From: Acinetobacter soli
Lineage (GTDB): Bacteria > Pseudomonadota > Gammaproteobacteria > Pseudomonadales > Moraxellaceae
DNA: 64,000 nt
Direction: 5' to 3'
Assembly (NCBI RefSeq): GCF_000760595.1
Contig: NZ_BBNM01000013.1
Coordinates: forward strand, 1-64,000
In this document: piece after piece, positions 8,261 to 19,204 of the stretch
Layout of the letters: each line of letters opens with the position of its first letter
Position numbering within the stretch: position 1 is the first letter of the stretch
Program-made: the position numbers and the translations under genes
The notes under the pieces: generated by a model
What the model was told of the DNA's origin: nothing
Seen by the model: the letters and a program-made list of their open reading frames with translations, nothing else
Database searches by the model: none

Positions 8261-11144
8261 CGGTTTTTTTCTCTATATCCCTATTCTCAATAGGCGGTAA
8301 AGGCGCCAGATAAGCAATGACCAACATCACACCTCCAGCACCAATAAACGAAACCACTCGAGTTAAGGTGCCACTTTGTGACAAATCCAGACTGACCAGT
8401 TTGATCACCACTATTCCCAGTAAGGCTGCACCGACAAACCAGATCTGACGAATGTGTCTTTGGCTGGAAAAAGTCATCAACACAAAGGCCAAAATGACCC
8501 ACAGCAAAGTCAGGCTCAGTTGTACTGCACCATTCGACCAGATCGATATCCCCCAAAGCGGTGTTCCCAGATAGACATGTAATGCACGCACCACGATACT
8601 ACTGAGTACCAAAAGAGCCATTAAAATGCTTATGACTTTACTCGCCCACTCTAAGCCATGCTGTTGAGGCAAAAATTCTTTTCGGTAAATTGCCCAGAGT
8701 AAAGCCGTCAGTACCATCAATGACAATCCATCTACCGGATTCAACACAGGCAATAGATACGCGGCGAATGGCGCTTGCTGCAAACTCACCACAATGAGCC
8801 AAATCCAAGTGATGCCCCATACCGCAGGATACTGCATTACACCTGAAGTACCCCGAGACATACAGACCATTGCATACACCACCGGAGCGAGTGCCAAAGA
8901 TAAAATAGCTTCTGCTGGCCACAGCACTGGACCGAGTGCTGCAAGTGCTAACCAGACCACCGAAGCAGCAACGTGCTGCATGATTAAGGAAGCGTCAGCG
9001 TAACGTGTGGTGCGTAAAAACAACAACAGCACGAACCCTTGTGCCACCACAAAATTCAACTGCTGGATCAAGTTCAGCCATTTAAAACTTGCAAACAAAC
9101 CATAGTTAACCAGTTCTATGTAGCTGAGTAACAGTAAGACCGTAGCTAAAATGAGTTCTGGCGTATGGCTGGTGTTTTGTTTTCTGGCCGCGACAAAACG
9201 AGCAAATCCAAACAACAACAGCGCGCTGATCGCTAAATATGGACTTAAACCACTCGATTGCCATGCCAAGGCGTGTACACCAGCCAATGCGCCAGCGTAA
9301 AGCCCCAAAGCCAAAAAGAGACTGGCCAAAATAGGCGGTTGTTTTTGCTGCTCGGCAAATTGAAACAAAAAGTAGGCAGCAACAAACTGGGCAATTGCAT
9401 AAATGGTGGTGCTTAACGTCGGAAATCCCTGAACAGACCAAAACTGATCAAATAGTGCCAAAGAACTTAAAAATACCAAAACACAACCTAAATAACGACT
9501 AACTGAATAACGCTCAGTCACGCCCCACACAATCAGTGCAGCCCCCTGAACCACCCAACCTACAGCACTCCAGTGCGCACCTTTCCAGAGTGGAAAAATT
9601 AAAGAAATAAAGGCCACTGCCAAGATAAAAAAGCTTTTGGCCAGTACCGACAATTCTGATTGTTTTTGCTTGATCCACCACGCGAGTCCGCTATAGGTCA
9701 CACCGAGTGCCAGTGCTCCCAATGTTAGTGCCGTACTTGACTGCTGCATCAAGACCGCATGCATTGAAAAACCCAGAATAGGCACACTAAAAATCAGCCC
9801 TACATCTATTAACGGCGGCAACACAAACTGGTTGTGTGCTTTAAGACTTAGATATTCTTTTTTAATTAATTGACTATAACGTATGCTTAGCCAGATAAAT
9901 AATCCGATATGCAGCCAGAGAATTTGATCTAAAACCGCATACTGCTCGGGCTTGGCATATACACTGATATAACTTCCCGCAATCAGACCCGTGGCCACAA
10001 AAGCCAATTGATGAAGCAGCTTCCATGGTTTGACAAAATTAATCGCCGCAACCGCAAGGTTGATGACCAAATAATAACTGAGTAAAAACACACTCCCTGG
10101 GTGGTACTGTGGAATCAAAAGAGGCGCAAGATAGGCCATCGACAGTGCCAGTATCGATAAATACAGTGCATTTTGAAAGAGACTGAGGGCAATCGTGATT
10201 AGCAGTAAGACTGCGAAACACAGGCTAGCGGTCATCAGCTCTTCAATAACCTCAAAGTGATGCGCAAATACCAAGGTTAAGAAAATGATGGCAAGGCCTG
10301 CACCTTGTAAAGCCACTGCAAACAGTGCATTTTTATGACGCAAGTAAAATCCAAGCACTGTCGCCGCACCACCCGTTAGTGCAATGGCCAGCAATTTCAC
10401 ACTCAAACTTAATTGCCAGTGCTCACTGGCAAAACGAAGCAACAGCACGACCCCAATCATCAGCACCACAATCGCGACACGCAAAATTGGATTACCGTGC
10501 AATAACCAGTGTTGAACAGGCTGCCACCATGTTGCTGCATTTGAAGTCTTGGTCTGAGCTGACACAGCTTTAGTCGATGGCGCGACTTCAGATAAAAATA
10601 CATTCTGCGGCTGTAACGTATGTTGTGACTGCGCATCCTGAATGGGATGCGCCGAGGTCGAGAGTGCAGATGAAGAAGATGAACTTGAGGGATCAGTCTT
10701 TAGGCGATCGAACGCTGTATCAGAAACCTGACGATCTGTGTGCTGTGTGGATGTGAGAGATTCAATGTGATTTAAACGCTCCGTCAGAGCATTAAACATC
10801 TGCAACAAGCTCCACAGTCCGATCACGGCACCAAGGATTGGCATCCATACAACGCCAATAAACCCACCGATCAGTGCGATCAATACACCCAGCCAAACAC
10901 CAGACTGCCAACCACGCATAGATGTGACTGAAAAGGCAACCGCATGGTGCTGCTCAAGCTGCTGAAGGCGTTTGTCTAAACGATTGAGATAATACATCAG
11001 CACAAACAGCATCAATGTACCCAGCACAACCGCTAGATTTGCCGCGTGAAGTACATAGCTCATCACTGTGCCCACGCCCAGCATAAGCACGATGATGCTG
11101 ATCTTTTGTTTATCGTTTTTATACATGATCAAAAAAACAAACAC
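8247..11144 (-). CDS. DUF2339-type multi-spanning membrane protein
   Basis: 965 aa. N-terminal helices, then a Ser-rich soluble linker (residues about 155-205), then more than 20 predicted transmembrane helices to the C-terminus. After the linker comes NPILRVAIVVLMIGVVLLLRFASEHW, resembling the start of the DUF2339 transmembrane region (conserved near 'G..LLKYA'). Family function is unknown to me. Start may be at 11144 or at ATG 11126; neither has a clear ribosome site. It ends inside the small membrane-protein gene at 8066-8260. Divergent from polA. Confidence 0.75.
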   Translation of the reverse strand: MFVFLIMYKNDKQKISIIVLMLGVGTVMSYVLHAANLAVVLGTLMLFVLMYYLNRLDKRLQQLEQHHAVAFSVTSMRGWQSGVWLGVLIALIGGFIGVVWMPILGAVIGLWSLLQMFNALTERLNHIESLTSTQHTDRQVSDTAFDRLKTDPSSSSSSSALSTSAHPIQDAQSQHTLQPQNVFLSEVAPSTKAVSAQTKTSNAATWWQPVQHWLLHGNPILRVAIVVLMIGVVLLLRFASEHWQLSLSVKLLAIALTGGAATVLGFYLRHKNALFAVALQGAGLAIIFLTLVFAHHFEVIEELMTASLCFAVLLLITIALSLFQNALYLSILALSMAYLAPLLIPQYHPGSVFLLSYYLVINLAVAAINFVKPWKLLHQLAFVATGLIAGSYISVYAKPEQYAVLDQILWLHIGLFIWLSIRYSQLIKKEYLSLKAHNQFVLPPLIDVGLIFSVPILGFSMHAVLMQQSSTALTLGALALGVTYSGLAWWIKQKQSELSVLAKSFFILAVAFISLIFPLWKGAHWSAVGWVVQGAALIVWGVTERYSVSRYLGCVLVFLSSLALFDQFWSVQGFPTLSTTIYAIAQFVAAYFLFQFAEQQKQPPILASLFLALGLYAGALAGVHALAWQSSGLSPYLAISALLLFGFARFVAARKQNTSHTPELILATVLLLLSYIELVNYGLFASFKWLNLIQQLNFVVAQGFVLLLFLRTTRYADASLIMQHVAASVVWLALAALGPVLWPAEAILSLALAPVVYAMVCMSRGTSGVMQYPAVWGITWIWLIVVSLQQAPFAAYLLPVLNPVDGLSLMVLTALLWAIYRKEFLPQQHGLEWASKVISILMALLVLSSIVVRALHVYLGTPLWGISIWSNGAVQLSLTLLWVILAFVLMTFSSQRHIRQIWFVGAALLGIVVIKLVSLDLSQSGTLTRVVSFIGAGGVMLVIAYLAPLPPIENRDIEKKTDDHK

Positions 11145-11281
11145 ATGGATTGAACTATCATTTTAAACCATGATGTCTTGAGCGTATATTTAGACATACA
11201 AAACAACCGTAAAAGTGAATCTCAGCATTTTGATGCTTTTTCACGTAGAATAAGAGCTAATTGTTTGTGAGGAAATGTTCA

Positions 11282-14044
11282 ATGCCACCATTTGTCTTGG
11301 TTGATGGCTCATACTTTTTGTTTCGTGCGTTTCATGCACTCCCCCCCTTGACCACGTCAACAGGCCTTCAGACCAATGCCATTCGTGGTGCCATTTCCGC
11401 CATTCAAAAGTTAATGCGTCGTACCCAGCCGACGCACATGGCTGTGATTTTTGATACTCCTGAACCGACATTTCGTCACGAACTTTCGCCAATTTATAAA
11501 GGTGATCGTCCAAGCATGCCAGAGGAACTCGCACAGCAAATCCCTTATTTGCATGCCTTGATTAAGGCCTTGGGAATTCCGCTGTATATGCTCCCGGGTG
11601 CAGAAGCGGATGATGTGATTGGAACACTGGCCAAACGTGCTGAAAAGGAAGGACATCAGGTTCTGATTTCGACGGGCGACAAAGACATGGCACAGCTTGT
11701 GACTGAAAAAGTCACGCTTGAAGACAGCTTCAAAGACAAACCCATGGATATTCAGGGTGTATTTGAGAAGTTTGGTGTCTGGCCAAATCAGATTATTGAC
11801 TACCTCACCCTGATGGGCGATGCCTCAGATGGCATTATGGGGGTACCGGGCGTAGGCGCAAAAACCGCAGCCAAATTACTTACAGAATATGGCTCGATTG
11901 GCGGTATCTTGGAAAATGTCGACAAGATTAAGGGAAAAGTCGGGCAAAACATTAAGGAACATGCAGATGGTATTGCGATTGACCATCAGTTGGCCAGTAT
12001 TGTGTGTGATCTCGATATTGCACTGACTTGGGACGACTTACAACTACGTGAACCGCATGTGGAAAGTTTGCGCAATTTATACACCGAGCTTGAATTTAGA
12101 AACCAGTTACAGTCGCTAGATCATCCCAATAATCCGGTAAGCAGCAGCTACAAAGCAGCCAGTCAAGAAATTGAAAAGATACATACTGCACCTGCGATTG
12201 AAACTGAAGATCAGGCCAGCCTGACCAGTGAAGATGATCAACTTGGCACGGCAAATTATCATACAGTGCTAACACAAGCTGCTTGGGATGCCTTATTGCA
12301 ACGCTTCCAGAGCGAAAAGCACTTTGCAATCGACACTGAAACCACCAGTTTAGATTATCGTGTAGCACAAATGGTGGGCTTCTCTGTGGCGTTTGATGCA
12401 CAAGACGCCTACTACGTGCCATTGGCTCATGACTATGAACACGCACCTGAACAATTGAACCGTGAGCAGGTACTGGCTCAGCTTAAACCCATTTTAGAAG
12501 ATGAACAGGTTGGTAAAATTGGCCATCATCTTAAGTATGATGCACATATCTTCGCGAATCATGGCATTGAACTTAAAGGCTGGTACTTCGATACCATGCT
12601 GGCCTCTTATGTGCTGAACTCGGTCGCAACACGACATGGCATGGATGATGTGGCACGGGTCTATTTAAGTCACCTCACCACCACCTTTGAGCAAATTGCA
12701 GGTAAAGGCGCTAAACAAAAAACTTTTAATCAGATTGATCTTGAAGTGGCTGCGCATTATGCCGCAGAAGATGCGCATGTCACCTACCGACTCTATGAGG
12801 TACTGGCGCAAAAACTCAAACAAAGTCCAGAACTTGAACAGCTTTTGTACCAGATTGAAGTCCCTGTAGCGCGTATCTTGGCCGGAATGGAAGAAGCAGG
12901 CATTAAACTTGACCATGACTTTCTGGGTCGGTTAAGTGGGGAATTCACAAACACCATTCAAGGGCTTGAAGATCAGGCCATCGAACTGGCTGGTGAAACC
13001 TTTAATGTCAGCTCACCCAAACAGGTGGGTGAAATCCTGTTCGATAAGATGGGGCTTAAAGGCGGCAAAAAAACAGCCACCGGACAACACAGTACCAGTG
13101 AAAGCATTTTGGAAAAAGTTGACCATCCGATTGCCGAGGTGATTTTAGAACATCGCACGCTTTCTAAACTCAAAAACACGTATACCGACCGTTTGGTCGA
13201 GCAGTCTCATAACGAAACGCATCGGGTTCATACCAGTTATCATCAGGCCTTGACTGCGACAGGCCGTTTGTCATCGTCTGATCCGAACCTACAAAATATT
13301 CCAATTCGCGGTGAAATTGGTCGTCAAATTCGTAAAGCCTTCATTGCACCTGAAGGCCGAGTATTGTTGGCTGCCGATTACTCACAGATTGAATTGCGTT
13401 TAATGGCGCACTTTTCTCAGGATGACGCCTTACTTGACGCGTTTAAAAATGGTCAGGACGTACATCGACGTACCGCGGCAGAAGTACTCAACATCGCACT
13501 GGAAGACGTCACCAATGATCAGCGCCGACAAGCCAAGGCCGTCAATTTTGGCCTGCTCTATGGTATGTCTGAATTTGGTTTGATTCGTCAATTGGGATTC
13601 ACTCGTGAAGAATCGCAAAATTACATCAAGCAATATTTCCAGCGCTACCCGGGTATTTATGAATACATGCAGCGCACGCGCCAGATTGCACTGGAGCAAG
13701 GTTTTGTCGAAACCATTTTAGGACGACGCTTATACACGCCAGATATCGATGCACGCAACATGATGGTACGTAAAGGTGCCGAGCGCGCCGCAATTAATGC
13801 ACCGCTGCAAGGCAGTGCTGCCGATATTATTAAATTGGCGATGATTAAAGTCGATAAAATGCTGCCAAAAGATCAAGCCAAGTTACTGCTGCAAGTACAC
13901 GATGAACTGGTTTTTGAAGTCGATGCGGCAGTTGCAGACCAGCTTGCACCACAGCTTGCAGCCACCATGCAATCGGTGGTCGATATTTCGGTTCCTTTAC
14001 TGGTGGAAGTCGGTAAAGGTTTAAACTGGGAAGAAGCCCATTAA
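11282..14044 (+). CDS. polA: DNA polymerase I
   Basis: 920 aa with all three activities. 5'-3' nuclease: VLVDGSYFLFRAFHALPPL at the N-terminus and GAEADDVIGTLAKRAE, STGDKDMAQLV, GDASDGIMGVPGVGAKTA. 3'-5' proofreading: FAIDTETTSLDYR, GHHLKYDAHIF and YAAEDAHVTYRLYE keep the acidic residues, so this domain should be active (unlike Taq). Polymerase: motif A LAADYSQIELRLMAH, O-helix RRQAKAVNFGLLYGMSEFG, motif C LQVHDELVFEV. ATG 11282 follows GAGGAA by about 8 nt; a TTG at 11261 was rejected. It fills gaps in excision repair and replaces Okazaki primers. Confidence 0.97.
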   Translation: MPPFVLVDGSYFLFRAFHALPPLTTSTGLQTNAIRGAISAIQKLMRRTQPTHMAVIFDTPEPTFRHELSPIYKGDRPSMPEELAQQIPYLHALIKALGIPLYMLPGAEADDVIGTLAKRAEKEGHQVLISTGDKDMAQLVTEKVTLEDSFKDKPMDIQGVFEKFGVWPNQIIDYLTLMGDASDGIMGVPGVGAKTAAKLLTEYGSIGGILENVDKIKGKVGQNIKEHADGIAIDHQLASIVCDLDIALTWDDLQLREPHVESLRNLYTELEFRNQLQSLDHPNNPVSSSYKAASQEIEKIHTAPAIETEDQASLTSEDDQLGTANYHTVLTQAAWDALLQRFQSEKHFAIDTETTSLDYRVAQMVGFSVAFDAQDAYYVPLAHDYEHAPEQLNREQVLAQLKPILEDEQVGKIGHHLKYDAHIFANHGIELKGWYFDTMLASYVLNSVATRHGMDDVARVYLSHLTTTFEQIAGKGAKQKTFNQIDLEVAAHYAAEDAHVTYRLYEVLAQKLKQSPELEQLLYQIEVPVARILAGMEEAGIKLDHDFLGRLSGEFTNTIQGLEDQAIELAGETFNVSSPKQVGEILFDKMGLKGGKKTATGQHSTSESILEKVDHPIAEVILEHRTLSKLKNTYTDRLVEQSHNETHRVHTSYHQALTATGRLSSSDPNLQNIPIRGEIGRQIRKAFIAPEGRVLLAADYSQIELRLMAHFSQDDALLDAFKNGQDVHRRTAAEVLNIALEDVTNDQRRQAKAVNFGLLYGMSEFGLIRQLGFTREESQNYIKQYFQRYPGIYEYMQRTRQIALEQGFVETILGRRLYTPDIDARNMMVRKGAERAAINAPLQGSAADIIKLAMIKVDKMLPKDQAKLLLQVHDELVFEVDAAVADQLAPQLAATMQSVVDISVPLLVEVGKGLNWEEAH

Positions 14045-14055
14045 GCATGTTCCAT

Positions 14056-14087
14056 AAAAAAAGGCCGATCAAATCGGCCTTTTTTTA
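14056..14087. terminator. Bidirectional terminator between polA and yggT
   Basis: AAAAAAAGGCCGAT, loop CAA, ATCGGCCTTTTTTT. Strong stem with symmetric A and T runs between converging genes. Confidence 0.9.
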
Positions 14088-14094
14088 AAGCAAC

Positions 14095-14661
14095 TTATAG
14101 TCCGGTCAGAAGAACTTTAGCCACTTCATTCATCAGAATTTCAGCAATATACAACGCCAAAAAGGCCAAAATAGGCGATAAATCAATCATGCCCATGTTT
14201 GGCAATAACCGGCGAAAAGGTGCCAGTAAAGGTTCGGCAAGTTCTTGAATCACTTCGATATAAGGCGAGCGAGACTGGGTAAACATCACCACCCAGCTCA
14301 AAATAATCGTAGCAAAAATCAGGTAACGACAAAAACGGATTAAATCCTGAATCATGGTGACAAAAGTCAGAATCAGCAAATGAATCGGACTATTTGGCAT
14401 TGCACCCGAAAGATACATCACACCAAAAATCTTAAGTAAATACAGCACGACCAACAGCGCAATCGCTGCAAGGTTCACGCGGCCTTTGGCAACCGTTGGG
14501 AAAATACGGCTAAAAATATCTACAATTTTGGTGGCTTTAACGGTAGATAAAACCACAGGATTATAGGGAGTAACCCCGGTCAACTGGATGAGAAATCGAA
14601 AAAATACCAATAAAATGGCAACATTAATTAAAATACCAAAAATGAGCGCAGAACTCGCCAT
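14095..14661 (-). CDS. YggT-family integral membrane protein
   Basis: 188 aa, two copies of the YGGT repeat: each has a hydrophobic helix pair, for example FRFLIQLTGVTPYNPVVLSTVKAT in the first half and VVMFTQSRSPYIEVIQELAEPLLAPFRRLLPNMGMIDLSPILAFLAL in the second. The NPV/PFRRLLP motifs are typical. The family lies in the inner membrane; its role is unclear, with links to osmotic and K+ stress. It follows proC by 16 nt, a linkage seen across proteobacteria (proC-yggT). An AGGA precedes the ATG. Confidence 0.9.
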   Translation of the reverse strand: MASSALIFGILINVAILLVFFRFLIQLTGVTPYNPVVLSTVKATKIVDIFSRIFPTVAKGRVNLAAIALLVVLYLLKIFGVMYLSGAMPNSPIHLLILTFVTMIQDLIRFCRYLIFATIILSWVVMFTQSRSPYIEVIQELAEPLLAPFRRLLPNMGMIDLSPILAFLALYIAEILMNEVAKVLLTGL

Positions 14662-14677
14662 AGTGTTCCTATCCTAC

Positions 14678-15514
14678 TTAAGTCGTTTTGGTGCTGTCGC
14701 TGAGCTCGCGGGCTAACTCTTGACTTCTTTTTTGCGCTGCGGCAAGCGCAGCCTGAATATTTTGAGAGATTTGAGCACGATCAAATACTTCAAGTGCGGC
14801 CTGAGTCGTTCCGTTTGGAGAAGTCACATTTTTTCTTAACTCAGACGGAGTGCTCGAACTGGTAATGGCCATTTGCGCTGCACCCAATGCGGTTTGCAGC
14901 GTCAATGCGGCGGCAACTTTTTCATCTAGTCCCATGTTTTTACCCGCACGGATCATGCTTTCCATCAGGTAAAAAAAGTACGCCGGACCAGAGCCAGAAA
15001 CCGCTGTGACTGCATCGATCTGTGCCTCAGACTGTACCCAGATGGTCAGACCTGTAGCTGCTAGAATTTGGCTAGCCAGTTCACGATCTTTTGCACTGAC
15101 TGTCTCGTGTGCATACAAGCCATGTGCACCCGTTTGTACCAAAGCTGGTGTATTGGGCATTACACGCACAATACGCTCGGCTCCGGTTAAAGCGGCAATC
15201 GTTGCAATCTCTGCACCAGCAATCACAGACACAATCAGTTTATCTTCAAACAAGCCTTGAAGTGGCTTAAGTACCTGAGCCAATACCTGCGGTTTAACAG
15301 CCAATACCACAACATCTGCATTTTTAATCGCTTGAAGATTATCATCGATGGCATGAATTTCTTTTTCTTGAAGTACTTGGCGAATTGCTTCGACCGGATC
15401 AGAAACGGTAATCCGAGTTGAGGGTAATCCACGCGCAACCAGCCCCCCAATCAGGGCTTGCGCCATATTACCACCACCAATAAATGTGATATTTGAATTT
15501 AATGTCGCACTCAT
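14678..15514 (-). CDS. proC: Pyrroline-5-carboxylate reductase
   Basis: 278 aa. Last step of proline synthesis, NAD(P)H-dependent. The Rossmann fingerprint FIGGGNMAQALIGGL is at the N-terminus; VVLAVKPQVL, RVMPNTPALVQTGAHG and the family signature near AVSGSGPAYFFYLMESMIRAGKNMGL and TSPNGTTQAALE are present. Its ATG overlaps the tilS stop (ATGA), so the two are translationally coupled. Cytoplasmic decamer/dimer in the family. Confidence 0.96.
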   Translation of the reverse strand: MSATLNSNITFIGGGNMAQALIGGLVARGLPSTRITVSDPVEAIRQVLQEKEIHAIDDNLQAIKNADVVVLAVKPQVLAQVLKPLQGLFEDKLIVSVIAGAEIATIAALTGAERIVRVMPNTPALVQTGAHGLYAHETVSAKDRELASQILAATGLTIWVQSEAQIDAVTAVSGSGPAYFFYLMESMIRAGKNMGLDEKVAAALTLQTALGAAQMAITSSSTPSELRKNVTSPNGTTQAALEVFDRAQISQNIQAALAAAQKRSQELARELSDSTKTT

Positions 15515-16887
15515 GAATTATGCTCAACTCGCAAATGATTGACGTCAGAAATTAAATAAGGTTGCCATCCCCCGACTTCACAATAGTCAGATTGTGCCAG
15601 CCAAAACCCATTGGGCGTAAAAACCCCTAGCATAACATTATCTACCAGCAATATTTGAATTGTGTGACGTAACCAAGGGAAAATTTGTGCGTTCTGAATC
15701 GCTTTTTTAAGTGGCCAATGTCCAACCCGACCATAAAGATGAATCTTTTCGCCGCCCTGACGTGCCAGCACAGTGAGCTCACGTGCCAGAAGAGCTCTAG
15801 ATAGTCCAATATCTGCTGCTTTTAAGATATAACGACCCGATGACAACTCAAGCATGTGATCGAGTTTCAGGTCAGCAAGTGTTTGCTGCTGAGGCAATGT
15901 TTGAGCGGTATAAGCGGCATGTGCAATACGATGCAAAATCTGCTGATAGCGAACATAATAAAAACCGTTCCAATGTAAGGCAGCTTGAGCATCGGCTTTA
16001 GCGTGAATGACTTCCTCTTGCAGACGGTTCACCATATCCAGAGAAGGCCTGTACGTTTCTTTGCCTTTCATCCAAAACGATAACAGTTGCCTCTGGCGGG
16101 CAGCTGAAAGCTCTAAAAATGGTTGCAGCATCAGATGGTTGTCCGAACCCGTGGTAGCTAAATCTTGTTGCAACACCTCATCTAAAATGGTTTGCGCGTC
16201 TTGCATCAATACACTGGTACGCGCAACCGCGTCTTGCATCTTGGGAAAGCGTTGTTCCAGTAGCGGCCAAAGCTGCTCCCGACACCAAGCACGATCATAG
16301 CGTGTGTCAAAATTGGTCTCATCTTGTACATAAGGCAATGCAAGTTGATCTACCCACGCCTGAATCTGCTGCCGAGACAGTGATAAAAAAGGACGCCAGC
16401 GACGAAGTGTCTGAATGTGATCGTGTTCCTTCATGGCCGCTAAGCCCTGAACACCAGTGCCTGAAAGAAGGCGAAGTAATACGGTTTCGGCCTGATCGTT
16501 TTGATGATGTGCCAACACCAGAATATCGTTGGGCTGTGCATGGCGTAAAAAGGCAGCATAACGTGCTTGGCGTGCCTGATTTTCAAGGTTGCCTGCCTCA
16601 ACATCGACGGGTTGGATGGTGACTGGAATCTGATGTTGCTGTGCAAAATTCTGGATAAAATCGCCCCATGCACGGCTGCTCGATTGCAGCTGATGGTCGA
16701 TATAAATGGCACGAATGTTATGAGGAAAGAGTTCAGACATTACATGCAGCAGTAGCATGGAATCCATACCACCACTGCATCCAATGAGAAAGACCGAATC
16801 AGCAGAGAATTGCTGGGCCTGTATTAAGAGGCGATGCCTAAATTTTCGCTGCCAAATTTCATTAAACGTTGGTAACGCGCTTCGCAT
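15511..16887 (-). CDS. tilS: tRNA(Ile)-lysidine synthase
   Basis: 458 aa. It converts C34 of tRNA-Ile(CAU) to lysidine so that the tRNA reads AUA codons; essential. The PP-loop ATP-binding motif is [14 protein letters not shown] near residue 37, followed by [24 protein letters not shown] and [28 protein letters not shown]. The C-terminal TilS domains ([26 protein letters not shown]) are present. The ATG overlaps the end of accA by 64 nt; no internal start lies between there and the PP-loop, so the overlap appears real. Confidence 0.94.
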   Translation of the reverse strand: MRSALPTFNEIWQRKFRHRLLIQAQQFSADSVFLIGCSGGMDSMLLLHVMSELFPHNIRAIYIDHQLQSSSRAWGDFIQNFAQQHQIPVTIQPVDVEAGNLENQARQARYAAFLRHAQPNDILVLAHHQNDQAETVLLRLLSGTGVQGLAAMKEHDHIQTLRRWRPFLSLSRQQIQAWVDQLALPYVQDETNFDTRYDRAWCREQLWPLLEQRFPKMQDAVARTSVLMQDAQTILDEVLQQDLATTGSDNHLMLQPFLELSAARQRQLLSFWMKGKETYRPSLDMVNRLQEEVIHAKADAQAALHWNGFYYVRYQQILHRIAHAAYTAQTLPQQQTLADLKLDHMLELSSGRYILKAADIGLSRALLARELTVLARQGGEKIHLYGRVGHWPLKKAIQNAQIFPWLRHTIQILLVDNVMLGVFTPNGFWLAQSDYCEVGGWQPYLISDVNHLRVEHNS

Positions 16888-17648
16888 CGTTCATCTGCAT
16901 CCATAGCTAGCAATTCATCGAGCGCTTGTTTTAACACGACTTGCAGATTTTGCATAACCTGATCTGGATTGACATGCGCGCCTTCACCTTCATCGACCAC
17001 ATACTCTACAATACCGATTTTTTGTAGTTTATCTGCGGTCAATGCCAAAGCATCACTGGCTTGTTCTGCTTTTTCAGCCGTTTTCCACAAAATCGATGCG
17101 CAGCCTTCAGGTGAAATCACTGAATAAATACTGTGCGATAACATGATAACGCGGTCTGCCACACCAATTCCAAGTGCACCACCTGAACCACCTTCACCCA
17201 ATACGGTAGCAATCACAGGTACTTTTAGGCTTGAAAGCTGTGCCAAACTGGTTGCAATTGCTTCAGCTTGACCGCGCTCTTCTGCACCTACACCCGGATA
17301 AGCACCCATGGTGTCAATAAACGTAAATACCGGCAGGTTAAAACGTTCTGCCATATCGAGCAAACGTTGTGATTTGCGGTAGCCTTCAGGATTACACATC
17401 CCGAAGTTGTGCTTGAGTTTTTCACGTGTACTACGGCCACGATGTTGACCCACGACCATCACAGGACGACCTTCAAAGCGAGCCAAACCACCCACCATCG
17501 CACCGTCATCACCAAATAGACGGTCACCGTGCAGCGCATCAAATTCAGTGAAGATTTCACCGACATAATCTAAAAACTGCGGACGATCTGGGTGTCGCGC
17601 AATTTGAACCGTTGTCCACGCTTTAGACTGAGCAGCTTTATTTTTCAT
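16824..17648 (-). CDS. accA: Acetyl-CoA carboxylase carboxyltransferase alpha subunit
   Basis: 274 aa. Carries out the malonyl-CoA-forming half reaction with AccD, the first committed step of fatty-acid synthesis. It lacks the roughly 40-residue N-terminal extension of E. coli AccA (319 aa) and begins at [20 protein letters not shown]. Conserved segments: [77 protein letters not shown] and [15 protein letters not shown]. It lies 35 nt downstream of ppx and overlaps tilS. Confidence 0.96.
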   Translation of the reverse strand: MKNKAAQSKAWTTVQIARHPDRPQFLDYVGEIFTEFDALHGDRLFGDDGAMVGGLARFEGRPVMVVGQHRGRSTREKLKHNFGMCNPEGYRKSQRLLDMAERFNLPVFTFIDTMGAYPGVGAEERGQAEAIATSLAQLSSLKVPVIATVLGEGGSGGALGIGVADRVIMLSHSIYSVISPEGCASILWKTAEKAEQASDALALTADKLQKIGIVEYVVDEGEGAHVNPDQVMQNLQVVLKQALDELLAMDADERCEARYQRLMKFGSENLGIAS

Positions 17649-17683
17649 AAGTCGAGCATTATCCCTAAATTAACCAAATCGAG

Positions 17684-19204
17684 TTAATCGATAAATTTTT
17701 CCGACTGAATATTCAACTCAATGTCCCAGTGCTTAAATTGCTCTTGCTCATCATGCAAATCGGCAACCAGCAATGGCCATTGTTTGGCATCACCAGAAAC
17801 GCTAAGTTGCCATTGTTGATCATTTACAATGTTTAATTCAATGGCAGGAAGCATCTGATCACTGCGACTATGGTTGAGTAAAACAGCAAGGCGAAGAAGT
17901 AAACATAAATACATCAGTTTGACCCCACCCACCTTTAAAACATCGGTTTTAACATCACTGCGCAATTTACGGCGATGATGTGCAACCAGATGCGACAGAT
18001 GGTTTTGGTCAATTTGTGAAAAGCCGGGAATATCAGAATGTTGCAATAAATATGCACCATGGCGATGGTATCCACCATGACTGATGGCCAAACCAATTTC
18101 GTGTAAATAGGCAGCGCGACGCAATAAGTCACTGTCTTCACTGACTAAATCCAGACGATCAGCAACATGATCAAAGAGTTGCTGTGCAGTATTCACTACT
18201 CGCTCGGCCTGTTTGGTGTCGGCATTGTAGCGCCCCATTAAGGCCTGTACACTGCGGTCACGGATGTCTTCATGTTTGAAGCGCCCAAGCAGATCGTACA
18301 TCACCCCTTCACGCAGTGCGCCGTCTGAATAAGCCAGTTTATCAATATTCAAAACATCAAATACTGCGAACAAAATGGCCAATCCAGCTGGCAAAACTGC
18401 TCGTCGATCTTCTTTTAGTCCCTCAAAATCAATTTCACTGATATGACGGAACTTCAGTAATTTGTCTTTTAATTTTTCAAGGCCCTCACGCGTAACATTT
18501 TCTTGCTCGTCGCTTAGCCCCATATTGACCATAATCTGTTTGGCCGCCTTGATGGTACCGCTGGATCCCACAACGGTATCCCACCCTTCAGCTTTATAGA
18601 TATTGGCAATTGCCGAAAGCTCTTTGCGTGCAGCCACGACAGCCTTATCAAAAATCTTGGCGCTGATTTCTCCTTCAGCGAAATAAGCTTTAGTAAATGC
18701 CACACAGCCCATTTGTAAGGATTCAGTTTGAATCGGCTCAAATTCTTCGCCAATAATAAACTCGGTCGACCCGCCGCCAATGTCGACGACCAAACGACGC
18801 CCACCATTGGCCATGGTATGCGATACGCCCAAGTAAATCAGGCGAGCTTCTTCACGCCCTGCAATAATTTCAATGGGTTTAGGTAAAATTTCAGCCGCAC
18901 GCTGAATAAATTCATGACCATTTTTGGCTTGTCGAAGCGCATTGGTCGCCACGATTCGTAAACGGTTGGGCTGCACCGACCCTAAACGTCCGACAAAACG
19001 AGCCAGACATGCAAGTCCCCGCTGTTGTGCAGCTTCGGTTAAATTTTTATTTTCATCTAGGCCCGCTGCCAGCTGAACCTTTTCTGACATAGAAGCCACT
19101 TTTTTTACTTCGCCATGATCTACACGTGCAATGGCCAAGTGAAAACTGTTCGATCCCATATCGATGGCAGCAAGTAATTCTTCATCTATCAAAAAATCAG
19201 CCAT
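17684..19204 (-). CDS. ppx: Exopolyphosphatase / guanosine pentaphosphatase
   Basis: 506 aa. ASKHA-fold phosphatase releasing Pi from polyphosphate and possibly hydrolysing pppGpp. N-terminal phosphate loop AAIDMGSNSFHLAIARV, second loop LVVDIGGGSTEFIIGE, and VVGSSGTIKA are intact; a C-terminal HD-like helical domain (LRRAAYLHEIGLAISHGGYHRHGAYLLQHSD) follows. Length matches E. coli Ppx (513). No ppk is adjacent. It heads the minus-strand run ppx-accA-tilS-proC-yggT and is divergent from trxA. Confidence 0.94.
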   Translation of the reverse strand: MADFLIDEELLAAIDMGSNSFHLAIARVDHGEVKKVASMSEKVQLAAGLDENKNLTEAAQQRGLACLARFVGRLGSVQPNRLRIVATNALRQAKNGHEFIQRAAEILPKPIEIIAGREEARLIYLGVSHTMANGGRRLVVDIGGGSTEFIIGEEFEPIQTESLQMGCVAFTKAYFAEGEISAKIFDKAVVAARKELSAIANIYKAEGWDTVVGSSGTIKAAKQIMVNMGLSDEQENVTREGLEKLKDKLLKFRHISEIDFEGLKEDRRAVLPAGLAILFAVFDVLNIDKLAYSDGALREGVMYDLLGRFKHEDIRDRSVQALMGRYNADTKQAERVVNTAQQLFDHVADRLDLVSEDSDLLRRAAYLHEIGLAISHGGYHRHGAYLLQHSDIPGFSQIDQNHLSHLVAHHRRKLRSDVKTDVLKVGGVKLMYLCLLLRLAVLLNHSRSDQMLPAIELNIVNDQQWQLSVSGDAKQWPLLVADLHDEQEQFKHWDIELNIQSEKFID

